This document shows positions 11,701-21,630 of a stretch of DNA of 64,000 bases, piece after piece. A model generated the notes under the pieces. It made no database searches. It saw only the letters and a list, made by a program, of their open reading frames with translations, and was not told the origin of the DNA. Location of the stretch: assembly GCF_028583425.1 (NCBI RefSeq), contig NC_072791.1:12109868-12173867 (forward strand), in the 5' to 3' direction. The stretch's first letter is position 1; every line of letters begins with the position of its first letter. The position numbers and the translations under genes were made by a program. This DNA comes from Eublepharis macularius. Lineage: Eukaryota > Chordata > Lepidosauria > Squamata > Eublepharidae.

Positions 11701-14700
11701 TACACAAAAGAGATGGAAGGATGACAGATACTTTTGACAAAGAATTTTTTGATGAAGACCCAGAAGTCCTAGAAAGTGAAGTAAAAACTGCACTCAAAGC
11801 AGTTGGGAATGGGATCAACAATGTTCTGAACAGAAAATAGGATTGATAAGTTTTAAAAAGAATTTTTGGATCCTTAGTAGGAATTCAAGGTTAGGGGGAT
11901 CCATAAACTCCTTTCCCCCACCCTACAAGGAGTACTGGGTCTCTTTAAAGGGAGAGGAGCCCTTAGTGCATATTATCTCCTTACTCGTTCAACCTCTATG
12001 CAGAGCATATCATAAGGAAACCTAGATTAGATCTAGAAGAAAGTGGAGTGAAAATTGGAAGGAACATTAGCAATTTGAAATATGTAGATGACAGCATGTT
12101 ATTGGCAGAAAGCAGTGAAGACTTGAAACAACTACTGATGAAGATTAAAGGAGAAAGCGCCAGAGCAGGATTGCAGTTGAACATCAAGAAGACTAAAGTA
12201 ATGACTACTGAGGAATCACACAATTTTAAACTTGACAATGAGGAAATTGAAATTGTTCAAGATTTTCTATTCCTTGGCTCAATCATCAACCAAAAGGGAG
12301 ACTGCAATGAAGAAATCAGAAGAAGAGCAGCTGTGAGAGAACTAGAAAAGATCCTTAAAAATAAAGATGTCTCTCTGGGGACCAAGATCCAGATAATCCA
12401 AACTATGGTATTCCCCATTACAATGTGAAAGTTGGCCAGTGAAGAAAGCTGACAGGAAGAAAATTGATTAATTTGAAATGTGGTGCTGGATGAGAGTTTT
12501 GCAGATACCATGGACTGCCAAAAAGACAAATAAGTGAGTACTAGATCAAATCAAGCTTGAATTTACCCTAGAAGCTACAATGACAAAAACTGGGGCTATT
12601 GTACTTTAGTCACATCAAGAGAAGACAAGATTCTCTGGAAAAGTCAATAATGCTAGGAAGAGTAGAAGGTAGTAGAAAAAAAAGAGGAAGACCTAAAACG
12701 AGATGGCTTGACTCAATAAAAGAAGCCACATCCTCCAGTTTGCAGGATCTGAGCAAGTCTGTTAATGATAGGATGTTTTGGAGGTCTTTCCTTCATAGGG
12801 TCACCATAGGTTGGAGGCAACTTGATGGCACATAACACACACAAACACGATTGTAGGGTGAATGAGACTTGAGATGGTGAAAGGTCTGGAGACCAAGTCC
12901 TATATGGATGATTTGAAGGAATGAGTATGTTTAGCCTAGAGAGGAGGCAACTAAGAGGTGATATGATAGTTTTCACATAAATGACGGAGTGGAGTTATTT
13001 TCTGTTGCCGCAGACGGTCAGACAAGAAAAAACAGGTTAAATTAAAGCAAAGGAGTTCTTAGCCAAACATTAGGAAGCCCTCCCGGATGTTTAAGAGCAG
13101 TTCCTCAATGGTACACGCTTCCTTGGAATGTGGTGGACCCATCTTCTTTGGGAGATTTGCAGTAGAGTCTCGATGGACATCTGTCAACAATGCTGATTCA
13201 ATGACTCAGTATGAAGTTAGGCAGATAGTGAAAGGGAGGGCAGGAAGAAATGAGCCATGTGCTCTGCTCCTGTGGATCTTTCTTATGTTCTGGGTAATGC
13301 TGATAACCACTTCAGGGTCAGGAAAGAATTGCCCTCTAGACCAGATTGGCCAGGGAACCTGGGGTCACTGATGGAGTAGAGGGAGTTAGTTGTGAATTTC
13401 CTGCATTCTGCATGAGATTGAACTGAATGACCCTTTGGGTTACTTCTGGCTCTTTTTCTATTTTTACCATACATGAAAACTTAGTACTCAAAACTTAATA
13501 CAGGGCAGGGTGTGTCCTCTTCAAGTGATTTCTGTTCTGTTGTTATCAAGGGTTGTTAATGACCATTTCTCCTTCATTCTGCTTTTTTTTTTAAAGGTCT
13601 TACCAGTTTCCTCTTTATTCCAGAGATTGATGGCCCCCAGAGAATGCCTGAGAGAGAACCACAACAATTCCGATTGGAAGAGAATCAGCATAGGAGAAGT
13701 AATGGGACAAAACAGAAGAGGAGAGATGAATCATCTGTTCAACGAATCCATGCAAGGGAGAAACAATATAAATGCTTGGACTGTGGAAAAGGATTTGCTC
13801 AGAATCAAAACCTTACTGACCATCAACGAATCCACACAGGAGAAAAGCCATATAAATGTGTGGTGTGTGGGAAGAGCTTTGTTCAGAGCTCCCAACTTAC
13901 TGCCCATCAACGAATCCACACAGGTGAGAAGCCGTATACATGCATGGAGTGTGGGAAGAGCTTTGCTCGAAGCTCACAACTTACTTCCCATCAACGAATC
14001 CACACAGGAGAGAAGCCATATAAATGCATGGAATGTGGGAAGAGCTTTGCTTGGAAAGCAGGTTTTAATCTCCATCGTCAAATCCACACAGGTGAGAAGC
14101 CGTATAAATGCATGGAGTGTGGGAAGAGCTTTGCTCGGAGCTCACAACTTACTTCCCATCGACGAATCCACACAGGGGAGAAACCATATAAATGCGTGGA
14201 CTGTGGAAAGAGCTTTGCTAAGAACACAACTCTCACTGTCCATCGACGAATCCACACAGGGGAGAAACCATATAAATGCATGCAGTGTGATAAGAGCTTT
14301 GCTCGGAATATAGAACTTAATGTCCATCAACGAAACCACACAGGAGAGAAACCATATAAATGTGTGGACTGTGGAAAGAGCTTTCCTAGGAATTTTGAAC
14401 TTACTTCCCATCGACGAATCCACACAGGGGAGAAACCATATAAATGTGTGGAGTGTGGAAAGAGGTTTGCTTGGAGTATACAGCTTACTGCACATGAATC
14501 AATCCACACAGGGGAGAAACCACATAAATGCATGGAGTGTGGAAAGAGTTTTGCTCGGAAAGCAGACCTTACTCTCCATCAACGAATCCACACAGGGGAG
14601 AAACCATACAAATGCGTGGATTGTGGAAAGAGCTTTGCTAAGAACACAAGTCTCACTATCCATCGACGAATCCACACAGGGGAGAAACCATATAAATGCA

Positions 14701-15863
14701 CGCAGTGTGATAAGAGCTTTACTCGGAATCCAGAACTTACTGTCCATCAACGAATCCACACAGGGGAGAAACCATATATATGTGTGGATTGTGGGAAAGG
14801 CTTTGCTAAGAATGGAAGCCTTACTTCCCATCGACAAATCCACACAAGGGAGAAACCATATAAATGTGTGGAGTGTGGAAAGAGATTTGCTTTGAGTATA
14901 CAGCTTAATGCACATAAACCAATCCACACAGTGGAGAAACCACATAAATGCATGGTGTGTGGAAAGAGATTTGCTTGGAATGCAGACCTTACTCTCCATC
15001 AACGAATCCACACAGGGGAGAAACCATACAAATGTGTGGACTGTGGAAAGAGCTTTGCTAAGAACACAGTTCTCATTCTCCATCAACGAATCCACACAGG
15101 GGAGAAACCATACAAATGTGTAGAGTGTGGGAAGAGCTTTGCTCAGAAAGGAATCCTTACTGCCCATCTACGAATCCACACAGGGGAGAAACCATATAAA
15201 TGTGTGGTTTGTGGGAAGGCCTTTGCTAAGAATGAAATCCTTACTGCCCATCGACGAATCCACACAGGGGAGAAACCATATAAATGTCTGGAGTGTGGAA
15301 AGAGCTTTGCTTGGAGTATACAGCTTAATGCACATAAACCAATCCACACAGGAGAGAAGCTGCATAAATGCAAGGACTGTGGGAAGAGCTTTGTTCGGAA
15401 TACCGCACTTACTGTCCATCGACAAATCCACACAGGAGAGAAACCATACAAATGTGTGGAGTGTGGGAAGAGCTTTGCTCAGAACGGAACTCTTACTGTC
15501 CATCGAAGTATTCACACAGGGGAGAAACCATACAAATGTGTGGAATGTGGAAAGGGCTTTGCTCGGAATTCAGACCTTACTCTCCATCGACGAATCCACA
15601 CAGGGGAGAAACCATACAAATGTGTGGACTGTGGAAAGAGCTTTGCTACAAACACAATTCTCACTGTCCATCAACGAATCCACACAGGGGAGAAACCATA
15701 TAAATGTGCGGAATGTGGAAAGAGCTTTGCCGGGAATGGAAACCTTACTGTCCATCAACGAATCCACACAGGGGAGAAACCGTATAAATGTATGGAGTGT
15801 GGGAAGGTCTTTGCTCTGGGTAGAAGCCTTACTTCCCATCAACGAATCCACACAAGGGAGTAA
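2375..15863 (+). CDS. SCAN-KRAB-C2H2 zinc-finger protein A (spliced, 968 aa)
   Basis: I assembled five coding exons: 2375-2791, 2945-2987, 5035-5114, 5367-5493, 13624-15863. Every junction has AG/GT and the phases agree (0, 1, 0, 1); the total is 2,907 nt with no internal stop. Domain order is SCAN (residues about 46-130), a short linker, KRAB-A (about 181-222) and 25 C2H2 fingers. Proteins of this type dimerise through SCAN, recruit the TRIM28/KAP1 silencing complex through KRAB and bind DNA in the nucleus. The start was chosen at the ATGATG at 2375, because the paralogue at 34414 has its ATG at the equivalent place. A further in-frame ATG at 2306 lies in sequence that is less conserved. Relative to copy B it lacks the exon at 40868-40960; both flanking phases are 1, so the frame survives. 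Transcription is not demonstrated. Confidence 0.85.
2945..2987 (+). CDS. Exon 2 of gene A: 43-nt linker exon
   Basis: TTTCAG precedes and GTAAGA follows. It encodes [15 protein letters not shown] (phase 0 in, phase 1 out). The same 43-nt exon with both splice sites is present at 34993-35035 and, inverted, at 29691-29733, which supports it as a real exon. Confidence 0.8.
3210..3893 (-). mobile_element. Helitron-like non-autonomous element, copy A only
   Basis: On the minus strand the element starts TCTATATATATAAAGAC and ends CATGGGTATCAAGCTAG. It is flanked by A on the 5' side and T on the 3' side, the classic A^T Helitron target. Copy B (near 35255) and the inverted third copy (near 29465) keep an uninterrupted AT-rich site here, so the insertion postdates the duplication. 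Two internal blocks (about 3520 and 3590) share GCAAATGACCT, suggesting an internal repeat. It carries no gene. Confidence 0.7.
4090..4740 (+). mobile_element. L2 LINE remnant (EN end and RT start), copy A
   Basis: Broken frames read like L2: a 'GDFGIHP' endonuclease motif near 4160, then near 4560-4650 '[20 protein letters not shown]', which matches the L2 segment before the RT core. A parallel block is at 35540-36750 in copy B, so this insertion is older than the duplication. It is heavily decayed. Confidence 0.65.
5035..5114 (+). CDS. Exon 3 of gene A: linker exon
   Basis: TTCCAG lies before and GTAAGTG after. It is an 80-nt exon, phase 1 in and phase 0 out, encoding [20 protein letters not shown] and SSTWPEQ. 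It is conserved at 39084-39163 with the same length and phases. No domain is recognised; it joins SCAN to KRAB. Confidence 0.8.
5367..5493 (+). CDS. Exon 4 of gene A: KRAB-A box
   Basis: The 127-nt exon (TTTCAG before, GTAAGG after) encodes [20 protein letters not shown] followed by [16 protein letters not shown]. The VTFEEV, F..EEW, and V..EN..N....G positions are those of a KRAB A box, though the canonical 'LD..Q..LY..VM' stretch reads [13 protein letters not shown]. It is predicted to recruit TRIM28. Phase 0 in, phase 1 out. Confidence 0.88.
7755..7825 (-). mobile_element. Short LINE/SINE 3' tail inside the CR1
   Basis: A reverse-oriented segment gives GAGCCTGCTGGTGTGGGGAG and GGCGGAATATAAATCG plus a (TAAA)-like tail, the shared 3' end of lizard L2 and related SINEs. 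It lies next to the 27-bp tandem repeat. It is only about 70 bp, and its borders are approximate. Confidence 0.5.
7835..7937 (+). repeat. 27-bp tandem repeat (about 3.8 copies)
   Basis: The unit CTGCATTCAGCTTTTCCTTT followed by CTTCTCA is repeated almost exactly. Because 27 is a multiple of 3, both strands show repeated open frames here; these are repeat products, not genes. Confidence 0.9.
8652..9695 (+). mobile_element. L2 LINE 3' half, copy A only
   Basis: The two frame-compatible pieces 8692-9138 and 9172-9525 encode the C-terminal L2 ORF2: [40 protein letters not shown] and [18 protein letters not shown]. The 3' end runs into AATTAATTAAATAAATAAAT at 9660-9695. The break near 9138 is a stop (TAG) where L2 normally has tryptophan ('LHWLPV'). 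A pre-insertion copy of the same target survives at 11811-11970, and copy B is also empty. Confidence 0.88.
9696..10030 (+). other. Conserved intron block (paralogous to 40440-40850)
   Basis: Non-coding intron sequence shared with copy B, for example AAGGGAGAGGAGTCCTTAGT and GGTGTCAGACTGGGATGCTGG. In copy B it leads directly to the acceptor of the exon at 40868. In copy A it breaks off near 10025, just before that exon, where BovB begins. Confidence 0.7.
10040..12850 (+). mobile_element. BovB/RTE LINE, copy A only
   Basis: The endonuclease starts at about 10400: [34 protein letters not shown], then [43 protein letters not shown] and the DH motif region near 11100. After a gap the RT C-terminus appears at 12048-12428 ([23 protein letters not shown]) and 12599-12835 ([23 protein letters not shown]). 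It ends in CACACACAAACAC. It has multiple stops, and the RT core is missing, replaced at 11811-11970 by host intron sequence. BovB is known to have moved horizontally among vertebrates; nothing here tests that. Confidence 0.88.
11811..11970 (+). repeat. Host intron segment embedded in BovB
   Basis: This stretch matches the host sequence flanking the L2 at 8652: GGGATCAACAATGTTCTGAA parallels 8628-8648, then GGATCCTTAGTAGGAATTCA and GGGAGAGGAGCCCTTAGT parallel 9703-9805. It is host intron without the L2, lying in the middle of BovB where the RT core should be. Confidence 0.75.
12860..13485 (+). mobile_element. CR1 LINE 3' end, shared with copy B
   Basis: Decayed CR1 C-terminus and 3' UTR in plus orientation: GAAAGGTCTGGAGACCAAGT near 12880, then AACATTAGGAAG and ATTGAACTGAATGACCCTTT near the end. 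The same element is at 44390-44932 plus 57814-57850 in copy B, so the insertion is pre-duplication. In copy A its upstream part is missing at the BovB junction. Confidence 0.75.
13624..15863 (+). CDS. Last exon of gene A: 25 tandem C2H2 zinc fingers
   Basis: The acceptor TTATTCCAG is at 13615-13623; the first codons read [16 protein letters not shown]. Fingers start at 13767 and recur every 84 bp (28 aa) with the linker HTGEKPYKC. All 25 keep the two Cys and two His. Fingers 6-10, 11-15 and 16-20 look like repeated five-finger blocks (see findings). Three linkers deviate ([27 protein letters not shown]). The stop is TAA at 15861. The protein ends three residues after the last His, so there is no C-terminal tail. 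Confidence 0.95.
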
Positions 15864-15945
15864 CAATATAAATTAGTGTTGTTTGTTCTTTGCATAGGGG
15901 CCATGCCAATGGATGCTTGAAGATTATTATAATGATAGTTCAATG
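15864..15945 (+). other. Short 3' flank of gene A
   Basis: Unique-looking sequence between the stop codon and the Tx1-type L1. The first AATAAA-like string downstream (about 16175) already lies within the minus-strand LINE, so the real polyadenylation site is uncertain and may be element-derived. Confidence 0.4.
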
Positions 15946-18266
15946 TTTTTCTAGTCTATTATCTGCATGGGATCCATCATTATTAAGATATTTTTAATTG
16001 TGATACTTCGTAGTAAAGTTTTAAATCAGGGAGGTTCAGACCCCAATTTATGGGGTCTTTTCAGTATATTGGTCGCAATTCTCAGTTGCTTGTTATTTCA
16101 AACGAATTTTGAGATTTTATTCTGCCAATTTTTAAATCCTATATCAGTTATATTCATTGAAATTGATTTAAAGTAAAATAAAAATTATGAAATATCCTAG
16201 ACTTCACCAGGTCTAGTCTCTCAAAGAGATTAAGATCAATGGTTTTCCATTGATTAAATAATTTAATTAGCGAAAGAGTTAAAGCTTTATGATTAAATTT
16301 TAAGAGATCATTGAGATTTAAATGAATTTTAACTCCTAAGTAACTAAGATATTCATCTGAATGAGTGTAGATTTCTGATACTTTCTTCTTGATGTGGGGT
16401 TAAATTAATTGGAAAGGCTTCACATTTTGATTGATTTTTTATCAGTCCAGGTACATGATCGCATTCTAGTAGGATTTGCTCAAGTGCTGATAAGCGCAGT
16501 TGTTGTTGTTAGAGATTGAATGGATTCGGAAAGAATAAAATCATATCATCAGCAAATAAAGATAATCTGTATTCTTGATGTCCAATAGATATACCTGTTA
16601 TTTCTGGTTGTTATCTGATTTTGACTGCCAGAGGTAGCTATGGCAAAAAGTAATGGAGATAAAGGTATCCCGATGTAGATCATTATTAACTGATTTCAAT
16701 CCATTCATTTTAAGTTGGGTTTGTGGATTAGCATATAATAAATAAATGGAAGAGGGAAAATGTGGTCCAAATCCCATATGTTTCAATAGTGCATGGAGGA
16801 AATTAATTTCTAAGCTATCAAATGCTTTCTGAATATCTAAGGTTAATATAAAAGCTGATCTGTGTTTAAGTTTACAATAATTGATGATATTTAATGTTTT
16901 GTGTAAGTTTTCTTTGATTTGTCTTTTCGGCATAAAGCCTGTTTGGTCCGAATGAATGTGGTTTGTTATGTATGAGCTTAGTCTAGAGGCTAATACAGAA
17001 GTGTAAATTTTTGCATCTTGATTAAGAAGAGCAATGGGTCTATAGAAGGTAGAATTAGATGGATCTTTACTGTTTTTTGGTATTTCTATTAAGTTTGATT
17101 CAGACCATGTGTGTGGAAGTGAACCTGATTCTATTATAAAATTACATGTGTCAGCTAGATGGTCTGCCAGGATGTGAGCGTATTTTTAAAGAATTCAGAT
17201 GGTAAACTATCATTACCAGGAGTTTTGTTTTTAGTGCTTTAATTATTTTTTTTCATTTCTAGGGAGGATGTGGGTTGTTCTAGCAGATCTTTGAATGTCA
17301 GTTCTATTTTATAGGAAGGGTCCAAATTTGATAAGTATTTATTTATTTGCTGTTGTGGAGGATTAGTGGAAGTGTATAAATTTTTAAAGAAAGCAGTAAA
17401 AACTTTCCAAAATTTTGTTGGATGAGGAATGGATTCTGCCCTCTGTGTCTCTGATGAAATCAATAATTTCTGAGGCCGATTTTTGTTTAATCTTCCAATA
17501 CAAGATACGAATAGATTTAGAGGATTTGTGCCAATATTTTTGTCTTAGATATAATAATTTGTTCTTTATTTGAGAGCTTTTCAGTGATTCAAGTTTCTTT
17601 CTAATAAAATTTGTTTAGATATTTTTTTGCTACATGACTTTTTGTGTTCTGATTCTAGCGATCTAATTTTATCCATAATTTTGGTTTTGACTTTTTCTTT
17701 TTTCTTTTTATATGCAGAAGCGAAATAAATATATTTTCCACGTAACACTGCTTTCATTGCATCCCAGGTGATGGATGGGGCAACTCCGCAACTTTTATTG
17801 TTTTTGAAATATTCCAGGATCTCTTTTTCTATTTGTTTAAATTATTCTTTATGAAATAAAAAGAATTTATTCAAGATCCAGTTTGTTTTGTTTTTGTGTG
17901 TAGTATTAAAAAATAGGGTACAATCCAGCCATGCATGGTCTGACCACACTTTGATACCAATATTAGAGGAGATAACATTATCTATTACATTTTTGGAGAC
18001 TAAAATATAATCAGTCCTCGAGTAGATGATATATTTGGGTGAGAAGTATGTAAAGTCTTTCTCCCTGATATTTGTGCCACCATACATCTATTACTTCAAG
18101 TGTAGTTAATATTGTAGATAGATTTGAGGATTTATGTTTTATACTTTTTTTAAAAAGTTGGGTTATAAGTGCAGTCTAGATCCAAGTTGTCTGTCAAATT
18201 GAGATCACCCTCTATAATGCTGCTATCCTCTTGAACAATTTCAAGTTTTGACAGCATTTCCTCTAG
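15946..18266 (-). mobile_element. Tx1-type L1 LINE, 3' part
   Basis: Minus-strand pieces at 17842-18087 (YIIYSRTDYILVSKNVI, WSDHAWLDC; endonuclease SDH motif), 17239-17463 (linker) and 16598-16933 (ILTLDIQKAFDSLEINFLHA; RT motif A). It continues into the Harbinger boundary with EMLSKLE and IIEGDLNLTD. The rest of the endonuclease is at 27618-28065. There are numerous stops; it is an old element. Confidence 0.8.
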
Positions 18267-18699
18267 GAGACTTTCCGCACGGCATACCTACTTTGTGGTT
18301 TCTGCACCTTAGATCCGCTGTCGATTAATTCATCTTTGTTTCCCAGCATTTCTGCACCATCGTGCTCACTTCATCTTAGTGTTCCTCCATAATCCACCAC
18401 TGCCCCAAGTTTTCTGGGCTTGAGTTTCTGGCTCTTGTAAAAAAAAAAGTTTTCCCCCATAAATCAACGCTTCAACAGTGACGCGTTCTGATCTGTTTTC
18501 CCCTCCTACTCTGAATGCTTGCTGCATCTGATTGGACCAACACTTGCATGATTACAGACCCTTAATATGATTGGCTGTTGAAAATTGGAGGGAAAATTGC
18601 AAGTGGTTAGTCTTCCATCGGTCTAGGCTCTCTCCCACTCAGTGCTGGACTGCTTCTCTACTTGTGACACTGGTCTTCCCCCTCTCTTCCCCCTCAATA

Positions 18700-19281
18700 A
18701 TGCGGGCAAAATACATTCTGCTTGCCATGATAAGGGTAATCCTGTTGGCCATGAAAACGACCATTGATGCATGTGCTTTGTTCATAAATAAGCTTTCCCG
18801 TAGACAGCAGGAACATTTGATTCAAAACTCCCTTCTTCACATCAATGCCAGGCACCGCTTTGATGTCAGGTGCCGCAGAAGGTTCCGTCAGAAATCATGG
18901 CAGAATTGGTTTATTCTTGTGGGAATACAGGTGCCTCGCCGTTACTGGGTTTACCCACGCAGTCTTGACTGGTGGGACAATTTTGTTCAAAGCTTCTGGA
19001 ACGATGAGCAGTGGCTTTCACAGTTCCGCATGACACAAGGTACCTTCATGGAAATTGTTGCCGCATTGCATGGAAGACTGATGAGGCAGTCAACAATGAC
19101 GAGGGAACCCGTGTCTGTGGAGCAAAGGGTAGCGGCAACAATTTTGTACCTCACAAATTCAAACACATACAAGCAAGTTACTGAGCAGTTTGGCCTCAGA
19201 CTGTCCATGCTAGAAGTGTGCTTCACGATGGAGAAGGAGCTTCTACGGAAGACCATTTGCCTGGGAAACTCAGTGGGGTCG
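18700..19281 (+). CDS. Harbinger transposase exon 1
   Basis: N-terminal half of a HARBI1-like nuclease. The upstream in-frame ATG is at 18571; 18700 (MRAKYILLAM) is an alternative start. Recognisable segments are RRYWVYPRSLDWWDNFV, FWNDEQWLSQFRMTQGTF and EQRVAATILYLTNSNTYKQV, the helix-turn-helix-like region that precedes the DDE core in this family. I place the donor at 19282 (TCG before GTAGGT), because it gives phase 0 and matches the acceptor at 19509. The frame stays open beyond it to 19440, which is probably intron. Confidence 0.8.
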
Positions 19282-19509
19282 GTAGGTAACCACCATTTAA
19301 CAGTAAAGCACCTCAATGCTATCATGTACCCCAGCAGTGTGTGGCCCTCTTTCCCCTTTTCCAATATAGCATATGATGTCACAACGGTTGAGTGTTATAA
19401 TATGATCACTTGTGCTGTTTGTTTCAGGAATTTCTCATAACTTGATGTGCTCATTGTGTTATCCGTTACTGATTATTTTACATTGGCATCTGCTTTTGTT
19501 TTTGAACAG

Positions 19510-20229
19510 ATCATAGATAGATTCCTGTGCCTTGGTTTCCCAAACTGCATCAGCGCAGTGGATGGAAACCACATTCCAATCCGGCCACCCAGAGGAAGGG
19601 CGGAGGAATACAGAAACAGGAAAAAAAATTGCTCAATGCTGCTCCAGGGCGCGGTTGACCACTCCAGCCACTTCATCGACATCAAAGTGGGCTGGAGTGG
19701 TCGAAACCGTGATGCCTTTGTTTTCGTTAATTCTGCGCTTTGCACAGCAATGGACTCCAGAGTGTTTGTACCTGGTAATCCCATTATCAATCTTGGCGGA
19801 ATCACTGTTCCACCATTGATCATTGCAGACACAGCATACCTGCTGAGAAAGTGACTAATGAAGCCGTATGGGAGGACCGCACGATTCTTTGACCATAACG
19901 AACAGTTGTTTGACCGTAAACTAAGTAGGGCAAGGTACGTAGTTGAATGTTCTTTCAGATGCTTGAAATTGAGATGGCGTTGTCTGCAGTCAAAACTTAA
20001 TGTCTTTGAAGAGATTGCGGTAGCAATAATTACTGCCTGCGTTATCCTTCACAACATATGTGAAAAAAGGGTCACAATGTTGACATTGAATGCCCATTCC
20101 CCGAGTACTGTGGCGGTTCCAGAAGAGGAAGTTATTTATGATAGGAACTACAGGCACCATCATGAGGAAGGGAAAGTTGTCAAGGACGCAGTAGCTCAAT
20201 ACATGTATAGGCATAGAGAGCTCCTGTGA
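19510..20229 (+). CDS. Harbinger transposase exon 2 (DDE core, one nonsense codon)
   Basis: The acceptor TTTTGAACAG precedes ATCATAGATAG. The DDE_Tnp_4-type core is clear: first Asp in ISAVDGNHIPIRPPRG, second Asp in LIIADTAYLLRK, Glu in ARYVVECSFRCLKLRW. A TGA at 19852-19854 falls where relatives have Trp ('RKWLMKPY'), so a single TGG-to-TGA change interrupts an otherwise open frame to 20229. Role: cut-and-paste transposition, known to need a SANT/Myb-type partner for nuclear entry and end binding. This copy is probably inactive in cis. Confidence 0.85.
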
Positions 20230-20990
20230 CTCCTCGTAGAAAGAAAGATGCAACCATCGGACAGGCCATGAAGCACCTTTCCAATCGATCACTCTAATTA
20301 TGTTTGCATTTTAAACAGTAATAGCCTTTGGACTTGCAAGTACTGTTCCGGACTGCTGATCGTTGCCAGAAACAACCCTGCCAATGTTGTGTTGACAGTT
20401 CTAAATGTTGCTCGTGTGTTCCATGTTCATACCTGTTCATTTTATTAAAAAAATCAGTTTTTTCTAACATGCTTTTATTTCTTACTTGTGCCCTAAAGAA
20501 ATGTAACAATGCTGAATGCATGCTGGGATACAAAAGGAACACTTCCTGAATATAGAGTGACCAAGGTGGGGGTGGGGAATCTGATTTTGCCTTCCACAGG
20601 GAGCATGTCTTTGAAGTCTTTTGTTTCTGTAGTCTTATCAAATGGAAATCAGCTGTAATTCAGAGTGATCTCCAGTTGAAAGATTATACCCACTTAACAC
20701 GATTGTCGATAGAGGTTCCACTCATGGCATCACCTCCACGGAAACACTAATAAATGTTTACAAGATGCGGAAGTAGTGGAAATTTTCATCAGGTCCAATT
20801 GTAGCTTAGCCCATGGGACGGGGGTGGGTGGCTAAATCGAAAATAGGTCTAACTATGCTTTGTTGGCTGTGGATTCCCATGAACACCAGAACAGTGCAGG
20901 ACCAAATTTAAGTGCCTGAAATCAGACTTCACCTCGCTTCTGGCGTGGGAAGGAATTCCGAGACACAGCAGTCGTGTTTGATGCCATGAG
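20230..20990 (+). other. Harbinger intergenic region
   Basis: No convincing coding sequence was found between the transposase stop and the first possible exon of the second gene. It includes transposase 3' UTR sequence and probably the second gene's promoter. Confidence 0.4.
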
Positions 20991-20994
20991 GAAA

Positions 20995-21051
20995 TGATGC
21001 ATCTTTGGGAGTCAGCAGGCCGACCACGATGGGAAGACAGGCATCACGAGG
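20995..21051 (+). CDS. Possible first exon of Harbinger gene 2
   Basis: An ATGATG at 20995 opens a short frame (MMHLWESAGRPRWEDRHHE) that runs to a consensus donor (GAGG before GTAAGCC at 21052). Whether it is coding or 5' UTR cannot be decided. It is included because it is the only good donor between the transposase and the next exon. Confidence 0.3.
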
Positions 21052-21463
21052 GTAAGCCAAAGTTTTCAAGAAGTTATGACTGCCATGCCCTTATAATTGC
21101 CCTTTATAACATTTTCCCCATGCCTAAATAATGTTCTTCCGGATTGCTTATAGTGCAGACAAGTGTGGTGTCGCTGCCCACACTGGCAATCAAACTAACA
21201 ACCAGGAAGTAAAGCTTTCTGAAAAAAAATACTTTTTCTGATCATTTTTCATGAGAGTTGTAGAACCAAATCTACTTTGGTATGTTTAAAATGTGGAATC
21301 AACGAGAGGTGACTGTGAGCCGATCATAGCAAACTGATCGCAGTTGTTTTGAACGGAGTCAGAGATTACTGTCGTTTGTCATGGCTAGAGCTTGCCGTTA
21401 CACCATCAATGGATGATTTGAAAAAGTGGCTGGTTTTATCTTCCCCTAATCTCATGTTTACAG

Positions 21464-21630
21464 CACTGTATGGGAAAAAAACCCATGGAAGAGTAGTCAG
21501 AACTTGAGCAAAGTGAAGACCCAATTTATGTGGATTCCTCATACTGTGGCGGACAGAGACCTTCCTTCTGGAGAGACAACTGAAGACAAGAGTGAACATG
21601 GGGATGTTGGAGAGGCTGTCACAATGCCAG
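21464..21630 (+). CDS. Harbinger gene 2, exon with PIYV motif
   Basis: TTTACAG precedes and GTAAGTT follows. The downstream frame reads TVADRDLPSGETTEDKSE and GDVGEAVTMP, ending in phase 1. In the neighbouring frame the start of the exon reads SEDPIYVDSS, which resembles VSYGPIYVISS in the next exon. The two halves are offset by one base near 21540, so either the exon is slightly frameshifted or the first half is coincidental. It is acidic with no recognised domain. Confidence 0.45.

Larger units (their letters stand above)
1525..15865. repeat. Segmental duplication, copy A
   Basis: From about 1525 (TCTCCAGAGA) the sequence runs parallel to the region starting near 32615. The shared string near 1600 reads GTATAAAAACATAGATCC in both. 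Matching segments follow in order: gag-like fossil, SCAN exon, mini-exon, L2 fragment, exon 3, KRAB exon, intron blocks near 8460 and 9700, CR1 tail and the zinc-finger exon. Insertions private to A are the Helitron at 3210, CR1 at 5893, L2 at 8652 and BovB at 10040. Confidence 0.85.

Noticed and set aside
10040-12850. BovB as direct evidence of a recent horizontal transfer
   Set aside because: BovB is known to move between vertebrates, but it is native to many squamates; this decayed copy alone says nothing about transfer here.
13767-15863. Regularly spaced direct repeats resembling a CRISPR array
   Set aside because: The 84-bp period is the coding unit of C2H2 fingers in a eukaryotic gene; no spacers or cas genes.
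13731-15866. Many open frames antisense or frame-shifted to the zinc fingers (both genes)
   Set aside because: Shadow frames of an 84-bp periodic repeat; the finger frame has the Cys/His pattern and the splice phase.
19282-19440. Continuation of the transposase frame past 19281
   Set aside because: The frame is open but unlike the family, and a GTAGGT donor at 19282 fits the acceptor at 19509 in phase 0; I treat it as intron.
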